This document shows positions 5,301 through 10,386 of a stretch of DNA of 10,386 nucleotides, piece after piece. A program made the position numbers and the translations under genes. Position 1 is the first letter of the stretch. Every line of letters begins with the position of its first letter. Below the pieces are notes generated by a model. The model was given only the letters and a program-made list of their open reading frames with translations, did no database searches and had not been told where the DNA came from. The stretch is from Planktomarina sp. (GTDB lineage: Bacteria > Pseudomonadota > Alphaproteobacteria > Rhodobacterales > Rhodobacteraceae), in NCBI GenBank assembly GCA_022425445.1, contig JAKMFM010000189.1, positions 1 through 10,386 on the forward strand, read 5' to 3'.

Positions 5301-6521
5301 TCATTCCCAGGGCGGTGAAACCACCTCAAGCAGATCTTTTTGGCCAAATTGCGCCATTGGTGCGGCCAAAAGCCTTGGCCCTCGCCACACCGAAGGGCTG
5401 GCCAGGAGCGCCAAACGCGGCCGGCCACTGCCCCGCCACTCCGGGCATTGCCCGAGACCTGAAGGGCCAAGCGCCCGAATTTCATATGATTTTTTAGGAT
5501 TTACCATCGACAGGCGGCCATCCCAGAGCGCATCAGCTTGCGCCACCAGCCCTTTAACTGTCGAAAACTCTCGAGAAATCCGCAGCAGGTTGCCCGGCTG
5601 CGGTATTAGGACACATCCATGCAACGTCATGGTTTTTTTTGCCCCAAGGCACCGCAGCAGTGCAGAATTTCGCGGCCGATGGGGCTGACCGCTGATCCAA
5701 TTGAGGGCAGCTGCCAACATCCGCTCCACATATTCGCGTGGCAAACGGCCCAATGCCTCCCGATCAAAAAGCACATCCGTGAAATCAATTGTCGCCACCT
5801 GCGGCCAAAGCCCACGCATCGAGAACTCCAGAGCCTCTTGAACATAGCGCATGCGTGTGGCGGTTTTGGCCAGCCGAAGGCCCGTCAATCCAAGCGCATC
5901 TAAGTCCGGTGCCGCCTGCCGCATGCGCACACGCATGAAGGCCGGATCCTCATTGCTCGGGTCATTGCACCAGCTCTGTCCCTGCCCACGCAAAAAATCT
6001 TGCATATCCGCCCTCGAAAACGCGAGCAAGGGGCGCTGCCATTCCATACCGCGATCTGTCCAGCGTCCGCGCATCTCGCTAAGACCATCGACGCCAGAGC
6101 CTCGGGCCAAGCGGATCAAAAAACTCTCCGCGACATCGGTTTGGCTGTGTCCCAAACAAATAGAGCTGCACGCCATTGCCTGCCCCCAAGCGGCCAGCGC
6201 ATCGTAGCGCGCTTGGCGGGCGCGGGCTTGAAGATTGGGCCCCGTTGGCAGGTCGTTTATGGGCAGGATGCTGTGATCTATGCCCAGATTGGCGCAAAGC
6301 GCGCTGACCCACTGCGCCTCCTGCTGCGCTTCAATCCGCAACCCGTGGTCGACAGTTGCCGCGCATAGTGTCGCCTTGGGAAATGCGGCACGCAGCGCCA
6401 GCAGCAAAGCCACTGAGTCAGATCCTCCCGAAACTGCGACCCCGATCACCGCATCATTTGGCAGCAGCGCAAAGCGCCCCGTGATATGGGATAGGATGTC
6501 ATGTGGCGGCTCCAGGGTCAT
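5301..6521 (-). CDS. tilS: tRNA(Ile)-lysidine synthetase
   Basis: TilS uses ATP and lysine to convert cytidine 34 of the CAU-anticodon tRNA-Ile into lysidine, so that it reads AUA and is charged with isoleucine; it is normally essential. The 406-residue cytosolic protein has the PP-loop SGGSDS at 31-36, VDHGLR at 57-62, NLQARARQARYDAL from 96, GHSQTDVAES at 124-133 and RLARGSGVDGL after it. All are N-type ATP pyrophosphatase signatures of TilS. The C-terminal half is poorly conserved, as usual. In GHSQTDVAES the first of the usual two aspartates is Thr128. The ATG overlaps the cpoB stop as ATGA, which implies translational coupling to the Tol-Pal operon. Placement next to ftsH is a common arrangement in bacteria. 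Confidence 0.93.
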   Translation of the reverse strand: MTLEPPHDILSHITGRFALLPNDAVIGVAVSGGSDSVALLLALRAAFPKATLCAATVDHGLRIEAQQEAQWVSALCANLGIDHSILPINDLPTGPNLQARARQARYDALAAWGQAMACSSICLGHSQTDVAESFLIRLARGSGVDGLSEMRGRWTDRGMEWQRPLLAFSRADMQDFLRGQGQSWCNDPSNEDPAFMRVRMRQAAPDLDALGLTGLRLAKTATRMRYVQEALEFSMRGLWPQVATIDFTDVLFDREALGRLPREYVERMLAAALNWISGQPHRPRNSALLRCLGAKKTMTLHGCVLIPQPGNLLRISREFSTVKGLVAQADALWDGRLSMVNPKKSYEIRALGPSGLGQCPEWRGSGRPRLALLASPSVWRGPRLLAAPMAQFGQKDLLEVVSPPWE

Positions 6522-7306
6522 GAGCAGGACAGCTCATCCTCGGCCAGTTTGGCATCGGCTGCAATCTCCAACTCCGCATAGCGAAATTGAACTTCACTGA
6601 GAGTCAAACACCCCTCTTTTTCATTGCCCATGCGATGAAACGACAAAGCCAGGTGATACAGGGCGGAGGGGGCCACCTCATTGGCTTCATCCATGGAATA
6701 AGCCTCCAAGTAGGCCCGCGCCGCCAGACGAAATTCCCCACTGTCCATATAGGCATGCCCCAAAAACAAATGTGCCAGCTGCGTCAACGGGCCAATGGGA
6801 AAGGCCTTCACAAATTCGTTGAACATTTGTGCCGCGCTGCGGGTGTCGCCAGATAGCAGCATCTCATTGGCAGCATCAAATTCAGCCTGCTCAGAAATCG
6901 TTAATATCTCATCGGGCAGAACCAAGTCCAAACCTGAGTCCCTATCAGATCCGAGGGGGAGTGTGGCGCCCAATTGTGTCACCTCACAGCCCGGTTCCAT
7001 GGCGCAGATACGCGCTTCCAAAAGGGCAATTCTTTGAGTTGCATCGCGGACAATGGCAGAAATGCGGTAGGCCAGCTCTTCTGTCTGACCGGTCAAGCGC
7101 TGCAACTCATTTTCAATAGCAGCCGTTCGGTCCAGCAACGCCCCATCGTTGGGAACGTCGCCCACTTGCGTCGCGGTCAACTCCAAGCGCAAGCGTTTGG
7201 TTTCATACAATAGATCTGCAAGATCTTGACGCATATCTGCCAAACTGTCAGCAGAGGCGGGACCAGACAGCCCCGCGATCAAAATCAATACACGTCCCAG
7301 GGTCAT
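6518..7306 (-). CDS. cpoB: Cell-division coordinator CpoB (YbgF), periplasmic Tol-Pal partner
   Basis: CpoB is a periplasmic protein that, in E. coli, links outer-membrane constriction by Tol-Pal to septal peptidoglycan synthesis. The 262-residue product has a signal peptide with predicted cleavage after PASA (residue 19). A region rich in heptad-like Leu, Ile and charged residues follows at about 22-105, consistent with the trimerising coiled coil. The C-terminal half (about 140-255) is TPR-like: FDAANEMLLSGDTRSAAQMFNEF, then LAHLFLGHAYMDSGEF and SALYHLALSFHRMG. It lies directly after pal, with the pal stop and cpoB start sharing one base (TGATG), and overlaps tilS at its end. Position and architecture make the assignment strong, although the N-terminal part is weakly conserved. 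Two cysteines (in ICAMEPGC) flank a short loop after the coiled coil. Confidence 0.9.
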   Translation of the reverse strand: MTLGRVLILIAGLSGPASADSLADMRQDLADLLYETKRLRLELTATQVGDVPNDGALLDRTAAIENELQRLTGQTEELAYRISAIVRDATQRIALLEARICAMEPGCEVTQLGATLPLGSDRDSGLDLVLPDEILTISEQAEFDAANEMLLSGDTRSAAQMFNEFVKAFPIGPLTQLAHLFLGHAYMDSGEFRLAARAYLEAYSMDEANEVAPSALYHLALSFHRMGNEKEGCLTLSEVQFRYAELEIAADAKLAEDELSCS

Positions 7307-7815
7307 CAGCTCAAGCTTTGGCTCAAAATCGTGACTGTCCGGCGGTTTTTCTCATAGCACCGCTCCGAGCTACAAATTTCAACAGGGCGTTCTTTACCGT
7401 AGCTGCGGGTTTTAAGCCGCAGGCCCGAAACGCCGCGCGCGACCAGGTATTCTTGTACAGATTGCGCCCGTCGAAAGCCCAGCGCGAGGTTGTATTCGCG
7501 AGTGCCTCGTTCATCGGCGTGGCCTTCGAGAACAATGACATATCCAGGGTTGCTCAGGAGCCATTCCGCTTGGATGTCCAAAGCGGCCTTGGCGGAGCTG
7601 TTCAATGTGAACCCGTCGACATCAAACAACACCGTATTGCCGACGGAATTTTCAAAATAGGCCTGAGAGGTTGGATCGTTCAAGTCCTCAGCACTGATTT
7701 CATTATCATTCCAACCAGATCCACCTTCGAACCCTGCTGGGTTGTACCCCCCACTGGTGTCGGCGCAGGCCGCGAGCGTCACCAGAGCCACAAGGGCCAG
7801 ATACATTGTTTTCAT
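7306..7815 (-). CDS. pal: Peptidoglycan-associated lipoprotein Pal
   Basis: Pal anchors the outer membrane to peptidoglycan and is recruited to the division site by Tol. The 169-residue precursor has a lipoprotein signal ending in lipobox LAAC, with Cys17 as the lipidated residue. Ala18 follows, so there is no inner-membrane retention Asp. A Gly/Asn-rich linker leads to an OmpA-like domain from about 60. In GHADERGTREYN, Asp101 and Arg116 are spaced 15 apart, as are the diaminopimelate-binding Asp and Arg of OmpA-family domains. The end ICSSERCYEKNRR has a cysteine pair typical of alphaproteobacterial Pal. Phe114 sits where an acidic or small residue is more usual. AGGAG lies 6 nt before the ATG. 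A weak promoter-like pair (TTAGGC-17-TATGTT) occurs in the 44 bp behind tolB but is not convincing. Confidence 0.96.
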   Translation of the reverse strand: MKTMYLALVALVTLAACADTSGGYNPAGFEGGSGWNDNEISAEDLNDPTSQAYFENSVGNTVLFDVDGFTLNSSAKAALDIQAEWLLSNPGYVIVLEGHADERGTREYNLALGFRRAQSVQEYLVARGVSGLRLKTRSYGKERPVEICSSERCYEKNRRTVTILSQSLS

Positions 7816-7859
7816 GTTGGTCTCCTTTCACAGAAACATAGCATCATCAGACCCCTTGC

Positions 7860-9182
7860 CTAAGGCAGAACGGGACCCCAAGACGGATCAGAAGCAGGGC
7901 TGCGCAGGTTTAAAGCGCGCAGGTTCCTGCCAGAAATATCAACCGAATACAGGCTTGGCGCACCCTTCGGTCCCTGGGTTTCGCGGGTAAACATAATCAC
8001 CCGACCATTGGGCGACCAGCTGGGCCCCTCATCCAGAAAAGAGGCTGACAGAAGCCGTTCTTCACTGCCATCGGTACGCATGACGCCGATTCCAAAGCGC
8101 CCATTGCTTTGCTTGGTAAAGGCGATCAAATCGCCGCGCGGGCTCCAGACCGGCGTGCCATAGCGCCCATTGCCAAAAGATATCCGCTTCGGCGCGCCGC
8201 CCGTGACGGGCATGACATAGAGTTGCTGCGTGCCACTGCGATCGCTTTCAAAGACAATTGTGCGCCCATCGGGGCTAAAGCTTGGAGCCGTATCAATGGA
8301 TGGGCTCGACGTCATTCGGGCCGATCGCGCGCTGGCCACATCCAAAAGATAAATATCGGTATTGCCGCCCTGCTCAAAGGAGTAAACCACCCGCTTTGCA
8401 TCAGGCGAAAACCGCGGCGAGAAGGCCATACCATTGTCCGGTGTTGGCAGGCGCTTCCGTGCGGCGCTGCTCACATTGAGCAAATAGATCTGTGGGAAAC
8501 CGGTCTCCCAACTTGTGTAGAGCACCTGCTTACCATCTTGAGAGACGCGCGGCGCGAGAACGGTATTCTCATTGCCGGTCAAAAATTGCAAATTTTCGCC
8601 GTCATAATCCATAATGGCCAACCGCTTGAGCCGCTGATCTTTTGGCCCTGACTCAGAAACGAAAACGATCTTACTGTCAAAATATGGCCCCTCGCCGGTG
8701 ATGCGCGCATAAACCTGATCGGCCACCTTATGTGCCATGCGGCGCACGGCTTTGGTGCTGCCGCTGAGTTGCATGCCGCTGCCAAGCTGCACACCCGAAT
8801 ATATGTCGAAAATGCGGAACTTGACGGTCAACCGTCCAAAGCTGTTTGTTTTCACTGCGGCTGTGACCAAAGCCTGCGTGTTTATGGCGCGCCAGTCAGG
8901 GTAGCGCACTGGCTCGGCAAAGCTGCTGCGTTGCGCAATAAAGCGGCTTGGCGGCACCTCGCGAAACAGGCCGCTGCTGGACAAATCTGTGGCCACAATG
9001 CGCGACATTTCCGTGGCGATCGTCACCGCTTCAATATTTTCCGCTTCAAACATTGGAACCGCGAAAGTCAGCGGCTCAATAACCCCATCGGTGATCTCAA
9101 TACGCAACGGTCCATTTTGCGCCATGCCCGCACCTGTCCAAAGGCCAAAAGCCAAAACACCAAAATAGATCAATCGCTTCAT
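7860..9182 (-). CDS. tolB: Tol-Pal system periplasmic beta-propeller protein TolB
   Basis: TolB is the periplasmic protein that shuttles between Pal and the TolA machinery and controls how much Pal is free to bind peptidoglycan. The 440-residue precursor has a signal peptide, probably cut after GMA (residue 21). An N-terminal domain with LRIEITDGVIEPLTFAVPMF at its start follows. Then comes a six-bladed propeller built of WD40-like repeats with recurrent SPDG/SPDA/SPNG turns: SQDGKQVLYTS, SPDAKRVVYSF, SPDGRTIVFESDRSG, SPRGDLIAFT and SPNGRVIMFT. It ends in PSWGPVLP. The ATG overlaps the tolA stop (ATGA), so the two are translationally coupled. Length and layout match the family throughout. Confidence 0.97.
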   Translation of the reverse strand: MKRLIYFGVLAFGLWTGAGMAQNGPLRIEITDGVIEPLTFAVPMFEAENIEAVTIATEMSRIVATDLSSSGLFREVPPSRFIAQRSSFAEPVRYPDWRAINTQALVTAAVKTNSFGRLTVKFRIFDIYSGVQLGSGMQLSGSTKAVRRMAHKVADQVYARITGEGPYFDSKIVFVSESGPKDQRLKRLAIMDYDGENLQFLTGNENTVLAPRVSQDGKQVLYTSWETGFPQIYLLNVSSAARKRLPTPDNGMAFSPRFSPDAKRVVYSFEQGGNTDIYLLDVASARSARMTSSPSIDTAPSFSPDGRTIVFESDRSGTQQLYVMPVTGGAPKRISFGNGRYGTPVWSPRGDLIAFTKQSNGRFGIGVMRTDGSEERLLSASFLDEGPSWSPNGRVIMFTRETQGPKGAPSLYSVDISGRNLRALNLRSPASDPSWGPVLP

Positions 9183-10309
9183 CGCACTCTCATTTTCTCT
9201 GGGTTAAATGTTAATTCCACACGCCGCCATGTTGCAAATTGGTCCTTCGGCAGTTCAAATCCCTGTGCGCCGCATCCTTGTATAGCACGCAGTGCTGTTT
9301 CAAAAGCCCGCTCTGCACTCATGTCATCCCCTCCTTCAAAGCCAAGCATTTTGATGCTGTTTGGCACGGGTTTTCCGTCAAGTGACAGTTCCATCTCCAC
9401 TACCACAATCGTCGACAAGGCCGCGGATGACAAGGCGCCAAGGTTCCAACATTCTGCAATCGCCAGTTGCATACCACGAATAAATTGCTCTGCCAAAGGT
9501 GCGGTTGCAGCCTCAGCCACCACCGGCGTGGCGTCACCAGCCATTAAAGCCGCATTTAACGCAGCCGTCACCGGATCAAACTGTGGCGTTTCCGCATCGG
9601 GTTCGAGCGGTTCGGGCGCTAGCGCCGTGCGCGGGGTCGGCCGACTGCGTGGGCGCACCGACCGTGCTGGGGCATTGGCTGTCACCACCGGGGCCGCAGA
9701 GGGTGTTTCCGCCTCTGTGATAATTTCTTGGGCCGCAGCTTCGGGCGCTTGCGCCTCCTGCTCCTGTGCGACTTCCGACGGCGCCTCTTGCGGGGCGGCG
9801 GCCTCACGGCTTTGGGCACTTATGTCCATTTCCATATCAGGCGCATTGATGGCGGCTGGCGCAATCCTTTGCGCCGGACGTGGCTTGGGCGGCAAGCTGG
9901 TTTGTACTGGTTTTTGCGCGCTGTCCTCCTCCGCAGGAGGTTGCAGCTCCACGGGCGGCAAGATCACAACATCTTGCACAGGCGCGACAGGGTCCGGCCG
10001 CTGCGAAGGCAGGGCATCACTCGGAGAAATTTGCGCCAAGCTTTGCGCCACTTGCGCCGGGGCCGCATCCACCTCTGGCGCACTGGGGCCCGCGGCATCT
10101 TCCACAACCGAGACCACCTCAGCATTCGGAATATCGGTGGAAATATCCGGGCTGGTGTTGTTCACCATAATGTCAAACACCTCAGATGACACAACCGACA
10201 CATCTGCAACCGACATTTCAGAAGGCTTACGTGAAAAGGCCCCGTTAAAGACCAGCCAGCCCACAAACCCGAGATGGAGAGCGAAGGAAATATAGGTGCC
10301 CGGCGACAT
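9179..10309 (-). CDS. tolA: Tol-Pal system inner-membrane linker TolA
   Basis: TolA spans the periplasm and transmits the proton motive force, harvested by TolQR, to TolB and Pal. The 376 residues show the three expected domains. A single N-terminal membrane helix (about 6-25) contains Ser8 and His12 in the S-x3-H spacing that TolA and TonB use to contact their motor. A long Pro/Ala/Glu-rich, low-complexity arm follows (about 50-265). A compact C-terminal domain runs from about 271: EQFIRGMQLAIAECWNLGALSS and ending in WRRVELTFNP. Cys287 and Cys346 could form a disulfide there. The arm is poorer in Lys than the enterobacterial one and carries many Pro and Glu residues. The gene begins 6 bp after the tolR stop, with AGGA close to the ATG, and overlaps tolB by ATGA. 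Confidence 0.93.
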   Translation of the reverse strand: MSPGTYISFALHLGFVGWLVFNGAFSRKPSEMSVADVSVVSSEVFDIMVNNTSPDISTDIPNAEVVSVVEDAAGPSAPEVDAAPAQVAQSLAQISPSDALPSQRPDPVAPVQDVVILPPVELQPPAEEDSAQKPVQTSLPPKPRPAQRIAPAAINAPDMEMDISAQSREAAAPQEAPSEVAQEQEAQAPEAAAQEIITEAETPSAAPVVTANAPARSVRPRSRPTPRTALAPEPLEPDAETPQFDPVTAALNAALMAGDATPVVAEAATAPLAEQFIRGMQLAIAECWNLGALSSAALSTIVVVEMELSLDGKPVPNSIKMLGFEGGDDMSAERAFETALRAIQGCGAQGFELPKDQFATWRRVELTFNPEKMRVR

Positions 10310-10315
10310 GAGATC

Positions 10316-10386
10316 CTATCCGCCAGAGCCGTCAAATGTTGGACCGCCAAAATCGGTGACCAAGCCAATATTGTCGAAGCCGGCTG
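10316..10386 (-). CDS. tolR: Biopolymer transport protein TolR, C-terminal end only
   Basis: Only the last 22 codons and the TAG stop (10318-10316) are in the window. They read AGFDNIGLVTDFGGPTFDGS followed by two glycines. The piece AGF-x-x-IGLVT is what the end of the ExbD/TolR periplasmic domain looks like, and the position 6 bp before tolA fits the standard tolQ-tolR-tolA order. TolR forms the ion-conducting motor with TolQ. The gene continues beyond the right edge. Confidence 0.85.
   Translation of the reverse strand, partial: AGFDNIGLVTDFGGPTFDGSGG

Noticed and set aside
7816..7859. The tolB-pal gap contains GGTCT and AGACC, which could pair and mask the pal ribosome binding site.
   Set aside because: Five base pairs across a loop of more than 20 nt is too weak to claim a regulatory structure.
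8730..10295. A 521-codon plus-strand ORF opposite tolA and the start of tolB, longer than tolA itself.
   Set aside because: Its product is a low-complexity Ala/Ser/Gly/Thr-rich chain that mirrors the Pro/Ala/Glu-rich arm of TolA read backwards. It lacks a recognisable domain. The minus-strand genes tolA and tolB are certain.

Overview
The window reads as ordinary chromosome from an alphaproteobacterium, most likely of the Rhodobacteraceae/Roseobacter group. The evidence is the gene order tolR-tolA-tolB-pal-cpoB-tilS-ftsH followed by C1-folate genes, and a close fit of FtsH, Fhs and the Tol proteins to that group as I know it. Base composition by eye is moderate, so a lower-GC marine roseobacter is plausible, but genus cannot be fixed from this sequence. 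All recognisable large genes lie on the minus strand, so the description runs from the right end to the left.

Right part (10386 to 5301): a tightly packed Tol-Pal operon. It holds the 3' end of tolR, then tolA, tolB, pal, cpoB (ybgF) and tilS. Most junctions overlap: tolA/tolB and cpoB/tilS share ATGA, and pal/cpoB shares TGATG. The one open gap is 44 bp between tolB and pal. TolA/R (with TolQ, outside the window) form the proton-motive-force-driven inner-membrane machine. TolB and CpoB are periplasmic, and Pal is the outer-membrane lipoprotein that binds peptidoglycan. TilS, a tRNA-Ile lysidine synthetase, is translationally coupled to the end of this operon.

Middle part (5300 to 2627): a 96 bp gap holds a promoter-like element resembling heat-shock promoters. 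Then comes ftsH, which starts with TTG and ends in a textbook intrinsic terminator. A MOSC-domain gene starts immediately behind that terminator, with no space for its own promoter.

Left part (2626 to 1): a 292 bp region holds a possible plus-strand ORF for a 24-residue hydrophobic peptide and candidate promoters on both strands. Next is fhs (formate-tetrahydrofolate ligase), broken by an apparent single-base deletion, and then the 5' part of folD, cut by the window edge. Fhs and FolD together interconvert formate, 10-formyl-THF and methylene-THF, the one-carbon supply for purines, fMet-tRNA and oxidation of methyl groups.

I found no rRNA, tRNA, CRISPR array, insertion sequence or prophage. 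The points most worth a second look are the fhs frameshift, the small hydrophobic ORF with a possible antisense promoter, and the MOSC gene placed behind the ftsH terminator. I did not see a convincing new multi-gene system.
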